A stretch of 64,000 nt of DNA from JACVRW01 sp963819635 (GCA_963819635.1 CAWFWX010000003.1:372001-436000), one strand, 5' to 3'; positions 41,801 to 49,618 are shown, numbered from the stretch's first letter. The notes: generated by a model not told the origin, from the sequence alone. Numbers and translations are program-made.

Positions 41801-42113
41801 GAAGTCGCTCGTGGCGCTCGCGTTCATGTTCGCCGTCTTCCTCGCCCGGCCGTGCCCGTTCTACATCCTCGACGAGGTCGAGGCCGCCCTCGACGACATC
41901 AACATCGACCGCTTCCTGCAGCTCGTGAAGCGCTATGCGGACCGCGCCCAGTTCATCGTGGTGACGCACCAGAAGCGCACGATGGACGCCGCCGACACGC
42001 TCTACGGCGTGAGCATGGGCGGCGACGGAATCTCCAGCGTGGTGTCCCGAAAGCTGGCCGGAAGGCCCGCCGAGGACCACGCTTTGTCGTCCGCGGAAGA
42101 GGCCGCCGCCTAA
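38853..42113 (+). CDS. smc: Chromosome partition protein SMC
   Basis: A 1,086-residue SMC. N-terminal Walker A VVVGPNGSGKSNI, two long coiled coils, a central hinge at about residues 440-600, and a C-terminal LSLLSGGEKSLVALA signature with FYILDEVEAALDD (Walker B). It compacts and segregates chromosomes with ScpAB. The hinge contains a 39-base palindromic element (VLLCGPIRATSQDS). Near 41280-41340 a run AARRAARPRAAAGRRRRCPDEE looks wrong for a coiled coil: three single G insertions (about 41288, 41320, 41333) would turn it into RRLGLEPQPAAEALPDEE and still restore the frame. Starts 3 bases after rnc. Confidence 0.93.
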   Translation: MHLRSISMKGFKSFPNRTRLEFGPGVSVVVGPNGSGKSNITDAVLWALGEQSPLAVRGQSMKDVIFAGAHGVKGSNAAEVEVVIDNHDGALDLDFSEISIVRKLDRDGEGEYRLNGARCRLVDVVEVLSDSGLGKEMHSVVSQGKVEQIVLSRPRDRRLMIEEAAGLGKHRKRRRRAQLKLERTEENLSRALDVEREARSRLRPLKRQAEAAELHERLERQTLEARFALARDGARGARLALSEAEERARGVRAERDEAERLLGEVARRREEAEEAFAAQTRDRERLQARLYAARSASERIAMRLERVREQVLAAQERRERRLRQVEVLEQQAAADAQLAGEEERPQDRIAAIEQELAALDAGHEERLARELAGLEEELAGAREGVESLEAEAAGRRTALEEAERAAEEARVARREAERAAEAARARAAEVGAELAAVNQFVRGAGGRSDGTPLAERLHVEPGFELALAAVLGPRLTAAVVNDRGEGERVLDAGGQDGGTVLLCGPIRATSQDSSAHGAVPASPSVPTGQQLAQLVRPERDVAALADRLLAGVWVVDSLGALPDTFSGVAVTRGGRLFDARTGELSQAPAGGAERLLEELARRDELVASSEQAVRDEKDARIAVDRHAAAVTEADAAREAAESALRTALRAAAEAAEGVSRSEWLIARRREAPQDGPEAVRRAELLGDLRAEQRLAERIEREREERARALAALRTGAERDSQLAADADRATAALDSARDAVSARRDALEHELEAGAAAGEETAAALKACAHEEAELQGRLKRASEAVTGAEVAAQQVRDSAADAERELNAARRAARPRAAAGRRRRCPDEEREALTARVERLIRRREQLGPVNPLAKQEYDEAVAHVEELETQRADMESALAELEGLIKETDRRIREAFEQTFDAAARNFEDVVQHLFPGGRGALRLVHEEVGPRPVVGGEALPDGEAPEPAEDEDEQPEAGVEIEVTPPGKSTKRLSLLSGGEKSLVALAFMFAVFLARPCPFYILDEVEAALDDINIDRFLQLVKRYADRAQFIVVTHQKRTMDAADTLYGVSMGGDGISSVVSRKLAGRPAEDHALSSAEEAAA
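40348..40390 (+). repeat. 39-base palindromic element, copy 2 (inside smc)
   Basis: CTGTCCTG (40348-40355) pairs with CAGGACAG (40383-40390), and GTGGCCC (40360-40366) with GGGCCAC (40372-40378), around a TATAC loop. The core GGCCCTATACGGGCC and the outer arms match the element at 18710-18748. It encodes part of the SMC hinge (residues ~499-513) and keeps the frame. Confidence 0.8.
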
Positions 42114-42141
42114 CGGAACTCGCAGCGTCCGCCGATTCTCC

Positions 42142-42160
42142 GGTCTGGGGGGACCAGACC
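42142..42160 (+). terminator. Hairpin downstream of smc
   Basis: GGTCTGG (42142-42148) and CCAGACC (42154-42160) with a 5-base loop, 28 bases after the smc stop and 15 before the RTX-like gene. It has no T-run. Possible terminator or short REP-like unit. Confidence 0.5.
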
Positions 42161-42174
42161 TAGGGGGTGCGGAA

Positions 42175-42994
42175 GTGAGGGGCAGGACGATTTTCCTTGC
42201 GCTGCTGGCTGCTTTGAGCCTGCTCAGCGCGACCGCGGTGGCGAGTGGCCAGCGTGTCATGAAGGGCTCGAAGGGCGACGATGAGCTGACGCTCGGCTCG
42301 GCGGCGAACCGGGTGTTCGCGCGTGCCGGGGACGACCAGGTCAACGGCGGCGGCGGCAACGATCGGCGTCCGCGGCGGCAGGGGCGACGACGCCCTCTTC
42401 GGCGGCGCGGGCCGTGACCGGCTCCTGGGCGGCCAGGACAACGACCTGCTCGACGGCGGCGACGGCAACGATGTCCTGAACGGCGGCGGCGACGGCCGGG
42501 ACAAGGATCGGATCGTCTGCGGCGAGGGCTACGACGTCGTCGTGCTCGGCAGGAACGACGTCGTGCTCGTGGAGGTCCAGGCCTCCGAGCATCCGGACGA
42601 GGAGTCGGCCGCGGACGACGAGTCCGCCGACGACGAGGCGCCCGGGGACAAGGAGTCCGACGACACGGTGCTCGAGAAGCCCGACTCGGCCGGCGACGAC
42701 GGCTGCGAGAAGGTCAAGCGCCCGGGCGACGGGAAGGCCTGCGCGTCGCACAGGCCCGCCTGCGAGGACGGCGAGCGTGCCTGTCCGGCGACGAAGGGCG
42801 AGGACCGAGGAGGCATGTCGGCCACCGACGCGGCTGCGAGCCCGGCGAGGACGCCTGCCCGGCGAACGACGGCGGCTGCGAGGAGACGGGCGAGGATCCG
42901 TGCGCGGCGACCTACGGCGACTGCGATGACCCGGTGCGCGGACGAGCCGGATGCGGACCGAGCGGTCGAGGACCCGGAGCCGGACGAGGACTAG
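42175..42994 (+). CDS. Secreted RTX-like calcium-binding protein (frameshifted)
   Basis: GTG 42175 starts a signal peptide (MRGRTIFLALLAALSLLSATAVASG). RTX-type nonapeptides follow: GDDELTLG, GDDQVNGGGGND, then after removing one extra base at about 42364 GVRGGRGDDALFGGAGRDRLLGGQDNDLLDGG. The acidic Cys-containing C-terminal part changes frame again: CEDGERACPA is echoed by CEPGEDACPA in another frame between ~42825 and ~42925, implying a second, compensating pair of indels. Length is about 272 residues. It is inserted between smc and ftsY, which are normally neighbours, with a hairpin on each side. Function unknown beyond probable calcium binding outside the cell. Confidence 0.65.
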
Positions 42995-43007
42995 GAAGCC
43001 CGAGGTG

Positions 43008-43037
43008 GGGACGCTCGCGCCGGGGCGCGGGCGTCCC
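43008..43037 (+). terminator. 30-base palindrome between the RTX-like gene and ftsY
   Basis: GGGACGC-T-CGCGCC-GG-GGCGCG-G-GCGTCCC is nearly perfect over 30 bases. It directly abuts the ftsY -10 box (43038-43043), so it could both end the upstream transcript and influence the ftsY promoter. It has no T-run. Confidence 0.6.
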
Positions 43038-43043
43038 TATCCT
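43038..43043 (+). promoter_or_regulatory. -10 box (TATCCT) of ftsY
   Basis: TATCCT ends 10 bases before ATG 43054, immediately after the 30-base palindrome. It supports ATG 43054 over the internal ATG 43170. Confidence 0.5.
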
Positions 43044-43053
43044 CCGCGGGTCC

Positions 43054-44048
43054 ATGGCCCGCACCTGGCAGGAGCTGTTCGAGACCGGCGCCGACGGCGC
43101 GCCCGGGTCGGCCGCCGAGCCGAGGGCCAGCCCGACGGCCGCGGCTGGTTCAAGCGCCTGCGGGAGAACATGTCGAAGACGCGCCAGGCGATCGGCGCGG
43201 AGCTCCAGACGACGATGTTCCAGTCGCTCGACGACGAGGCGTTCGAGCGCCTCGAGGAGACACTGATCTACGCGGACGTGGGCGCCCCGACGACGGCGAA
43301 GATCGTCGAGCGGCTGGAGACGGAGGCCGAGAGCGGCGAGCTGCAGGGCGGTGAGGACCTCACCCGCCGGCTGCGAGAGCTGCTCGCTGAGACCGCGCGC
43401 GTGGACGGCGACACGATCCCGCTGACAGAGCATCCGACCGTGATCCTCGTGACCGGCGTCAACGGGAGCGGGAAGACGACGACGATCGGCAAGATGGCCT
43501 GGCACCTCCAGAAGGAGCTCGGCCGCACGGTGCTGCTCGCGGCCGGCGACACGTTCCGGGCCGCCGCGGCCGAGCAGCTCGAGCAATGGGCCGAGCGAGC
43601 GGGGACGGAGATCGTTCGCGGTGAGGCCGGGTCGGATCCGGGCGCCGTGGTGTTCGACGCGATCGAGGCCGCGCGGGCGCGCGGGCACGACGTGGTGATC
43701 GTGGACACCGCCGGCCGCCTCCACACCCAGCAGCACCTGATGGAGGAGCTCCGCAAGGTGCGCAAGGTGATCGAGCGCCAGGCGCCCGGCGCGCCGCACG
43801 AGACGCTGCTCACGATCGACGCGACGACCGGCCAGAACGGCCTCCGCCAGGCGCTGCTGTTCCGCGAGGCCGTGGACGTGACCGGCATCGCGCTCACGAA
43901 GCTGGACGGCACGGCGAAGGGCGGGATCGCGCTGGCGATCGCCCAGGAGCTGGGCGTGCCGGTCAAGCTGATCGGGATCGGCGAGGCGCTCGAGGACCTC
44001 CGGCCGTTCGACCCCGACGACTTCGCCCAGGCGATCCTCGAGCCGTGA
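43054..44048 (+). CDS. ftsY: Signal recognition particle receptor FtsY (frameshift near 43120)
   Basis: The NG domain is complete: WFKRLRENMSKTRQAIG at its start, VTGVNGSGKTTTIGK (G1), AAGDTFRAAAAEQL, VIVDTAGRLHTQ, TKLDGTAKGG and the C-terminal GIGEALEDLRPFDPDDF. The first ~20 codons (MARTWQELFETGADG) are in another frame: one missing base near 43100-43125 (GAGCCGAGGGCC) would join them, giving ~331 residues. Alternatively translation starts at ATG 43170 with only the NG domain. FtsY docks ribosome-SRP complexes at the membrane with Ffh, encoded at 47630. GTGA overlap with the PLP-enzyme gene. Confidence 0.92.
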
Positions 44049-45136
44049 GCGACCCGGGGCCGAGCACGCGCGTCGTCCGGGCCGGCCTCCCGGAGCCGGA
44101 GCAGGGCGAGCCGTTCCTGCCCGGGCCGGTGTTCGCGGCGCCGTTCCATCTCACCGGCGACCCGTACGCCGCGCCGGCCTCCTACACGCGCTACGGCAAC
44201 CCCACCTTTGCCCGCTACGAGGACGCGGTCGGGGGCCTGGAGAACGCCGAGGCGGTGCTGTTCTCGTCCGGCATGGCGTCGGCGGCCGCCCTGCTCCTGA
44301 CCAACCTCCAGCCGGGCGCGGTGCTGGCCATGGACTCCGGCTGCTACCACGGCGTCCGGAGGCTCACCGAGATCCACCTGGAGCCGCGCGGGGTCGAGGT
44401 GCGGCTCGCCCCGCCACCCGAGCTGGCCGAGGCGGCGCGCGGCGCCGACCTGTTGTGGCTCGAGTCGCCGTCGAACCCGCAGCTGGAGGTCTACGACCTG
44501 GCCGCTCTCGCCGGGCTCGGCGTGACGACGGTCGTGGACAACACCACCGCCGGGCCCCTTCTGCAGCGCCCGCTGGACCTCGGCGCGACCTACTCGCTCA
44601 CGAGCGCGACCAAGCAGATGAGCGGCCACGCCGACCTGATGCTCGGCTACGTGGCGACCCGCGACCGCGAGCGCGCGCAGGCGCTGCGCGACTGGCGCCG
44701 CATCGCGGGCGCCATCCCAGGGCCATTCGAGGTCTGGCTCGCGCACCGCTCGCTCCCGACGCTCGCCGTCCGGCTCGAACGGGCCTGCGACAACGCGATT
44801 GCGATCGCCCGGCTCCTCGCCTCACGCGACGACGTCGACGGCGTCCGGTACCCGGGGTTGCCGTCGGATCCGGGCCACGAGGTCGCGCGCCGCCAGATGA
44901 GCGGCTACGCCATGGTGGTCTCGTTCGACCTGGGGAGCGCGGAGCGTGCGGAGCGCTTTCTCGCGGCCGCCCGCCTGGTCACGGACGCCACCAGCTTCGG
45001 GAGCGTTCAGACGTGCGCCGAGCGGCGCGCCCGCTGGGGAGGCGACGGCGTGACGGAGGGCTTCATCCGCCTGTCCGCCGGCTGCGAGGACACCGCCGAC
45101 CTGCTGGCGGACGTGGAGCAGGCGCTCGACGCGTGA
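44045..45136 (+). CDS. Cys/Met-metabolism PLP enzyme (cystathionine gamma-synthase/lyase family)
   Basis: A 363-residue fold-type I PLP enzyme: YTRYGNPTFARYEDAVGGLE, FSSGMASAAALL (phosphate binding), LWLESPSNPQLEVYD, VVDNTTAGPLLQRP with the Asp that contacts PLP, and SLTSATKQMSGHADLM with the Schiff-base Lys. It may make or cleave cystathionine or a similar thioether; members are hard to tell apart by sequence. The GTGA overlaps on both sides tie it to ftsY and to the RmlD-like gene. Confidence 0.88.
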   Translation: MSDPGPSTRVVRAGLPEPEQGEPFLPGPVFAAPFHLTGDPYAAPASYTRYGNPTFARYEDAVGGLENAEAVLFSSGMASAAALLLTNLQPGAVLAMDSGCYHGVRRLTEIHLEPRGVEVRLAPPPELAEAARGADLLWLESPSNPQLEVYDLAALAGLGVTTVVDNTTAGPLLQRPLDLGATYSLTSATKQMSGHADLMLGYVATRDRERAQALRDWRRIAGAIPGPFEVWLAHRSLPTLAVRLERACDNAIAIARLLASRDDVDGVRYPGLPSDPGHEVARRQMSGYAMVVSFDLGSAERAERFLAAARLVTDATSFGSVQTCAERRARWGGDGVTEGFIRLSAGCEDTADLLADVEQALDA

Positions 45137-45930
45137 CGCTGCTGGTCACGGGCGGGACCGGCTATCTCGGCTCAGAGCTCGTCCGGCTCGCACCCGGCGC
45201 CGTGCACCCCCGCCTCGAGCTGCTCGACGCCGCGGAGGTCCGGCGCGGCTTCGACGACGCCCGCCCCTCGGCGGTCATCCACACCGCCTACAGGCAGGAC
45301 GACCCAGCGGTGAACACGGAGGGCTCCGCGGCGGTGGCCGCCGCCGCGGCCGCCTGCGGCGCGCGCCTGATCCACATCTCGACGGACCTGGTCTTCGACG
45401 GCACGAAGCGCGAGGCGTACACGGAGGACGACCAGCCGAATCCGCTCGACGACTACGGCCGCTCGAAGCTGGAGGCCGAGCGGCGCGTGCTGGCGCTCCA
45501 CCCCGAGGCGCTCGTGGTGCGGACCTCGCTGCTCGTGGGCCGCGAGCGGCCCGGCCGCCAAGAGCAGGTCGTGCTCGAAGCTGCGCGCGGTGAGCGCGAG
45601 ATCGCCTTCTTCGAGGACGAGTGGCGCTCGCCGGTGCTCGTCTCCGACCTCGCGGCGGCGCTGCTCGAGCTGGTCGACACGCCCACCGGCGGCGTTCTCC
45701 ACCTAGCCGGAGCCGAGCCGATGAACCGCTACGAGCTCGCGTGCGAGATCGCGGCCGCGCACGGGCTGCCCACGGAACGGCTGCGGCGCGGGCGTCTAGC
45801 CGGGTCCGGCCTGCGCCGCGCGGCGAACTGCGTCCTCGACTCGAGCCGTGCGGCCGAGCTCATCTCCGCGGTCCCGCCGGGGCCGGAAGGTAGGATCGGC
45901 AGCACATGGAGGACTGGGTCTGGTGGATGA
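45133..45930 (+). CDS. RmlD-like NAD(P)-dependent sugar-nucleotide reductase
   Basis: A 265-residue extended SDR: LLVTGGTGYLGSELVRL, then IHISTDLVFDGTKREAYTEDD, PLDDYGRSKLEAER (catalytic YxxxK as YGRSK) and VLHLAGAEPMNRYELA. It is most like dTDP-4-dehydrorhamnose reductase, but no other rml genes are present and a different deoxysugar is possible. Its last 25 bases overlap nfeD and include that gene's -10 box, so the true C terminus (after AVPPGPEGR) is slightly uncertain. Confidence 0.82.
   Translation: MTLLVTGGTGYLGSELVRLAPGAVHPRLELLDAAEVRRGFDDARPSAVIHTAYRQDDPAVNTEGSAAVAAAAAACGARLIHISTDLVFDGTKREAYTEDDQPNPLDDYGRSKLEAERRVLALHPEALVVRTSLLVGRERPGRQEQVVLEAARGEREIAFFEDEWRSPVLVSDLAAALLELVDTPTGGVLHLAGAEPMNRYELACEIAAAHGLPTERLRRGRLAGSGLRRAANCVLDSSRAAELISAVPPGPEGRIGSTWRTGSGG
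45891..45896 (+). promoter_or_regulatory. -10 box (TAGGAT) of nfeD
   Basis: TAGGAT, within the end of the RmlD-like gene, finishes 9 bases before ATG 45906. Confidence 0.5.
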
Positions 45931-46331
45931 TCGCCGCTGGCGTCCTCGCGGTGGGGGAGATCGCAACGCTCGGGTTCTTCCTCGGCCCGATCGCCGTGGC
46001 CGCCACGCTCACCGCGATCGTCGCCCTGATCGGCGCGCCGCTGGCGGTGCAATGGCTCGTGTTTATCGCGGCCTCGCTCGGAACCGTTGGCGTGCTGCGG
46101 CCGATCGCACGGCGCCACCTGAAGACCCCGCCGCGCATCCGGACGGGAACAGCTGCCCTGATCGGTGGCCGTGCGATCGTGCTGGAGCGCGTGGACGCGA
46201 ACGGGGGCCAGGTGAAGATTGGCGGGGAGACGTGGAGCGCCCGCGCCTATGACGAGGACGACGCGTTCGAGCCCGGGGCGCGCGTGGAGGTCATGAAGAT
46301 CGAGGGCGCTACCGCGCTCGTCGCGGAATAG
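45906..46331 (+). CDS. NfeD-family membrane protein
   Basis: A 141-residue protein: an N-terminal hydrophobic hairpin of about three helices (VWWMIAAGVLAVGEIATLGFF onward) and a C-terminal OB-fold (LIGGRAIVLERVDANGGQVKIGGETWSARA). NfeD proteins pair with SPFH/stomatin proteins as a membrane-microdomain unit, and a stomatin-like gene follows after 15 bases with AGGAGG at 46330-46335. Confidence 0.9.
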   Translation: MEDWVWWMIAAGVLAVGEIATLGFFLGPIAVAATLTAIVALIGAPLAVQWLVFIAASLGTVGVLRPIARRHLKTPPRIRTGTAALIGGRAIVLERVDANGGQVKIGGETWSARAYDEDDAFEPGARVEVMKIEGATALVAE

Positions 46332-46346
46332 GAGGACTGGAGCTCT

Positions 46347-47273
46347 ATGGAAGCCCTGATCGTGCTCATCGTCATTGCCGTGGTGGTGCTGTTCACGCTG
46401 TCGCGCGGGATCCGGATCGTGCCGCAGGCGCGCGCCGGCATCGTCGAGCGGCTCGGCCGCTACCAGCGCACGCTGGACGCCGGCCTGGCGCTCGTCATCC
46501 CCTACGTCGACCGCGTGAAGCCGCTCATCGATCTGCGCGAGACCGTCGTCTCCTTCCCGCCCCAGCCGGTGATCACCGAGGACAACCTCGTGATCAACAT
46601 CGACACGGTCATCTACTTCCAGGTCACCGATCCGAAAGCCGCCACCTACGAGATCCAGGACTTCATCGCGGGGATCGAGCAGCTCACGGTCACGACGCTG
46701 CGAAACGTGATCGGAGGCATGACTCTCGAGGACACGCTCACGTCGCGCGACAAGGTGAGCGCCGCGCTGCGGCACGTGCTGGACGAGGCAACCGGCAAGT
46801 GGGGCATCCGGGTGAACCGAGTCGAGCTCAAGGCCGTCGACCCGCCGGCCTCGATCCAGGAGGCGATGGAGAAGCAGATGCGCGCCGAGCGCGACCGTCG
46901 CGCCGCGATCCTGACCGCGGAGGGTGTCAAGCAGTCGCAGATCCTGACCGCCGAGGGCGAGAAGCAGTCGGCGATCCTGCGCGCCGAGGGCCAGCGCGAG
47001 TCGCAGATCCTGCAGGCGGAGGGACAGTCGAAGGCGATCGAGACGGTCTTCGACGCGATCCACCGCGGCGACGCCGACCCGAAGCTGCTCGCCTACCAGT
47101 ACCTCCAGGTGCTGCCGCAGATCGCGCAGGGCGAGTCGAACAAGGTCTGGATCATCCCGAGCGAGGTCACGCAGGCGCTCAGCCAGCTGAGCGCGGCGCT
47201 GCCGAAGCCGCGTCCAGATCGACCCGAATCACCAGATGCTCCGTCCCCATCAGACGGACCGTCGCCGAGCTGA
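46347..47273 (+). CDS. SPFH/band 7 (stomatin/QmcA-like) membrane protein
   Basis: A 308-residue protein: one N-terminal membrane helix (LIVLIVIAVVVLFTL), the SPFH domain (IVPQARAGIVERLGRYQRTL, TEDNLVINIDTVIYFQV) and an Ala/Glu-rich coiled coil (RAERDRRAAILTAEG and repeats). It would form oligomeric rings at the membrane with NfeD, linked to proteolysis and lipid organisation. The Pro-rich tail (residues ~278-308) is encoded over the 3' end of the opposite-strand F420-type gene, a 95-base convergent overlap. Confidence 0.9.
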   Translation: MEALIVLIVIAVVVLFTLSRGIRIVPQARAGIVERLGRYQRTLDAGLALVIPYVDRVKPLIDLRETVVSFPPQPVITEDNLVINIDTVIYFQVTDPKAATYEIQDFIAGIEQLTVTTLRNVIGGMTLEDTLTSRDKVSAALRHVLDEATGKWGIRVNRVELKAVDPPASIQEAMEKQMRAERDRRAAILTAEGVKQSQILTAEGEKQSAILRAEGQRESQILQAEGQSKAIETVFDAIHRGDADPKLLAYQYLQVLPQIAQGESNKVWIIPSEVTQALSQLSAALPKPRPDRPESPDAPSPSDGPSPS

Positions 47274-47610
47274 GCTTGCTCGGCAGGCGCCGCTGAAGCT
47301 CGCGCCAGTCCACGTCCGGTACCACCTGCGCCGTTCCCGTCCTCCAGCGGCGGCCGGCGCGTACCCGCACCCGCGGGTTCGCCTCGATGTTGCGCACGTA
47401 TGCGGCCTTCCGGCCGTGCTCGGTGACGATCCAGAGCGTGTCGCCCTCCAGCAGGCGGCTCACCGGCACGCGCCGCGGCTCGCCGCTCCGCCGGCCGATC
47501 GTCTCGAGGATCACGACGCTCGGCGTGGGCAGCCCCGCGCGGACCGCCGCCAGCACAAGCCGGTTGAACACCTTCGCCGAGAGGAAAGTCGATACGCGTC
47601 GCTTGTTCAT
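47179..47610 (-). CDS. F420-type (DDN-like) nitroreductase-family oxidoreductase
   Basis: A 143-residue protein with the split-barrel pattern of deazaflavin-dependent nitroreductases: VVILETIGRRSGEPRRVPVS, then LWIVTEHGRKAAYVRNIEANPRVRVRAGRRW. This matches actinobacterial DDN-like proteins that bind F420. Its substrate is unknown, and the physiological role of such proteins may be quinone or lipid reduction. The C-terminal 31 codons overlap the stomatin gene on the other strand. It is divergent from ffh with a 19-base gap. Confidence 0.85.
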   Translation of the reverse strand: MNKRRVSTFLSAKVFNRLVLAAVRAGLPTPSVVILETIGRRSGEPRRVPVSRLLEGDTLWIVTEHGRKAAYVRNIEANPRVRVRAGRRWRTGTAQVVPDVDWRELQRRLPSKLSSATVRLMGTEHLVIRVDLDAASAAPRSAG

Positions 47611-47615
47611 CCGGC

Positions 47616-47621
47616 TAGCCT
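47616..47621 (+). promoter_or_regulatory. -10 box (TAGCCT) of ffh
   Basis: TAGCCT ends 8 bases before GTG 47630 in the 19-base gap to the divergent gene. It supports the GTG over the in-frame TTG at 47627. Confidence 0.5.
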
Positions 47622-47629
47622 CTCACTTG

Positions 47630-48955
47630 GTGTTCGACGCACTTTCCGACCGGCTTCAGGCCGCCCTCGACGATGTCCGCTCGCGCGGCAAGCTGACCGA
47701 GGACGACATCAACCAGGCGATGCGCCAGGTGCGCCTGGCGCTGCTCGAGGCCGACGTGAACTTCAAGGTCGTCAAGCAGTTCACCTCGGCGGTCAAGGAG
47801 AGGGCGCTCGGACAGGATGTGCTCGGGTCTCTGAACCCCGGCCAGCAGGTGGTGAAGATCGTCTCGGACGAGCTGACCACCCTGATGGGAGGGAGCGGCC
47901 GCGACCTCGCGATCGCGCGGCCCGGGCCGACCGTGATCCTGATGGCGGGGCTTCAGGGCTCCGGTAAGACGACGGCGACCGGGAAGCTCGCCCGCCACCT
48001 TCGCGAGGAGCACGGCATGGACGTGGCCGTGGCGGCCTGCGACGTCTACCGGCCCGCCGCGGTCGACCAGCTGATCAAGGTGGGCGAGCAGGCGGGCGCA
48101 CACGTCTACGAGCAGGGCACGGGGCGAAACCCAGTCGACATCGCCGAGTGGGCGCTCGACCAGGCGAAGCAGGACCGCCGGGACGCGCTGATCATCGACA
48201 CGAGCGGCCGGCTCCACGTCGACGAGGAGCTGATGAAGGAGCTCGCTGAGATCAAGAAGCGCACGAAGCCTCACAACGTGCTGCTGGTGGTCGACGCGAT
48301 GACGGGCCAGGACGCCGTGAACGTTGCGGAGCAGTTCGCCGAGACCGCCAACTTCGACGGGGTGGTCCTCACCAAGCTGGACGGCGACGCCCGCGGCGGC
48401 GCCGCGCTGTCGGTGAAGGCCGTGACCGGCAAGCCGATCCTGTACGCGTCGACGGGCGAGAAGCTCGCCGACTTCGAGCGCTTCCACCCCGACCGGATGG
48501 CGCAGCGCATCCTCGGGATGGGCGACGTGATGACGCTCGTCGAGAAGGCCGAGCGCCAGATGGACGACCGCCAGGCCGCCGAGCTCGAGCGGAAGATCCG
48601 CAAGGAGCAGTTCACGCTCGACGACTTCCTCCAGCAGATGCAGCAGGTGCGGAACATGGGCCCGCTCGGCTCGCTCCTCAAGATGATGCCGGGCGTCGGG
48701 TCGCAGCTCGGATCGCTGAACGTGGACGAGAAGGAGCTCGACCGGCTCGAGGCGATCATCCGCTCGATGACACCCGAGGAGCGAGCGAACCCAAAGATCA
48801 TCGATGGCTCCCGGCGGCGCCGGATCGCGCGCGGTTCCGGGACCTCGGTGCAGGCCGTGTCGCAGCTCGTGAAGCAGTTCGGCCAGATGCGCAAGGTGAT
48901 GAAGCAGATCTCGCAGGGCAAGATGCCGTCGCTGCAACAGCTCGCCGGTCGCTAA
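47630..48955 (+). CDS. ffh: Signal recognition particle protein Ffh
   Basis: A 441-residue SRP54: the N domain (VFDALSDRLQAALDDVRSRGKLTEDDI), the G domain with MAGLQGSGKTTATGKLA, ACDVYRPAAVDQL, IIDTSGRLHVDEEL and TKLDGDARGGAALS, and a Met-rich M domain (LQQMQQVRNMGPLGSLLKMMPG; RRRRIARGSGTSVQAV binds the RNA). It recognises signal sequences and docks to FtsY. No SRP RNA is seen here. rpsP follows after 13 bases. Confidence 0.96.
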   Translation: MFDALSDRLQAALDDVRSRGKLTEDDINQAMRQVRLALLEADVNFKVVKQFTSAVKERALGQDVLGSLNPGQQVVKIVSDELTTLMGGSGRDLAIARPGPTVILMAGLQGSGKTTATGKLARHLREEHGMDVAVAACDVYRPAAVDQLIKVGEQAGAHVYEQGTGRNPVDIAEWALDQAKQDRRDALIIDTSGRLHVDEELMKELAEIKKRTKPHNVLLVVDAMTGQDAVNVAEQFAETANFDGVVLTKLDGDARGGAALSVKAVTGKPILYASTGEKLADFERFHPDRMAQRILGMGDVMTLVEKAERQMDDRQAAELERKIRKEQFTLDDFLQQMQQVRNMGPLGSLLKMMPGVGSQLGSLNVDEKELDRLEAIIRSMTPEERANPKIIDGSRRRRIARGSGTSVQAVSQLVKQFGQMRKVMKQISQGKMPSLQQLAGR

Positions 48956-48958
48956 CCT
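48953..48958 (+). promoter_or_regulatory. -10 box (TAACCT) of rpsP
   Basis: TAACCT includes the ffh stop codon and ends 10 bases before ATG 48969. Confidence 0.45.
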
Positions 48959-48968
48959 CTCCCGACCT

Positions 48969-49385
48969 ATGTCCGTACGAGTTCGCCTCACCCGCGTGGG
49001 GAGCAAAAAGAATCCGATCTGGCGCGTGGTCGTGTCAGACCAGCGCTCTCCGCGCGATGGCCGCTTCATCGAGACGATCGGCCACTACAACCCGCAGACG
49101 AACCCCTCGACGATCGTGATCGACGAGGAGCGCTTCCAGCACTGGGTGTCGCGCGGGGCGCAGCCGACCAACACCGTGAAGCAGCTCGTCAAGGCGCACT
49201 CGAAGGGCGTGGCCGCCGGCACCTCCACCGGCAGCGCGGGCGTATCGCAGGCACCGGTGGCGGACGGGGTCGGCCTTCAGCCTGACCCCGGAACTGAGGC
49301 GGCCGAGGCTCCGGACGACGTTGTCGAGGAGCGGGCCGAGGCTCCCGACGCGCCTGGCGCCGACGAGGCCGCCAGCACCGAGTAG
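48969..49385 (+). CDS. rpsP: 30S ribosomal protein S16 with acidic tail
   Basis: A 138-residue S16: VRVRLTRVGSKKNPIWRVVV and FIETIGHYNPQT form the core in residues 1-80. The last ~55 residues are an Ala/Glu/Asp-rich tail (EAPDDVVEERAEAPDAPGADE) not needed for the fold. The khpA GTG uses the last base of its stop codon. It heads the conserved rpsP-khpA-rimM-trmD-rplS order. Confidence 0.95.
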   Translation: MSVRVRLTRVGSKKNPIWRVVVSDQRSPRDGRFIETIGHYNPQTNPSTIVIDEERFQHWVSRGAQPTNTVKQLVKAHSKGVAAGTSTGSAGVSQAPVADGVGLQPDPGTEAAEAPDDVVEERAEAPDAPGADEAASTE

Positions 49386-49618
49386 TGAAGGAGCTCCTCG
49401 AGTACCTGGTCCGGTCGCTCGTCGACCGCCCGGACGAGGTGAGCGTGGAGTTGTTCGAGGAGGATGACGGCACGGTCGTCCTCGAGCTGCACGTCGCGGA
49501 CGACGACACCGGCAAGGTGATCGGACGCGGCGGGCGGACCGTCGCCGCGCTCAGGACCGTGGTCAAGGCGGCCGCCGTTCGCGACGGCCAGCGGGTACTC
49601 GTCGACGTCGTCGATTGA
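49385..49618 (+). CDS. khpA: KH-domain RNA-binding protein KhpA
   Basis: A 77-residue single KH domain with the GKVIGRGGRTVAALR GxxG loop. Usually found between rpsP and rimM, and binds structured RNA with KhpB in Gram-positive bacteria. It overlaps rimM by TTGA at 49615-49618. Confidence 0.93.
   Translation: MKELLEYLVRSLVDRPDEVSVELFEEDDGTVVLELHVADDDTGKVIGRGGRTVAALRTVVKAAAVRDGQRVLVDVVD

Noticed and set aside
42175..42994. Toxin (RTX haemolysin) assignment
   Set aside because: Only a few short Ca-binding nonapeptides in a small protein and no toxin or type I secretion genes nearby.
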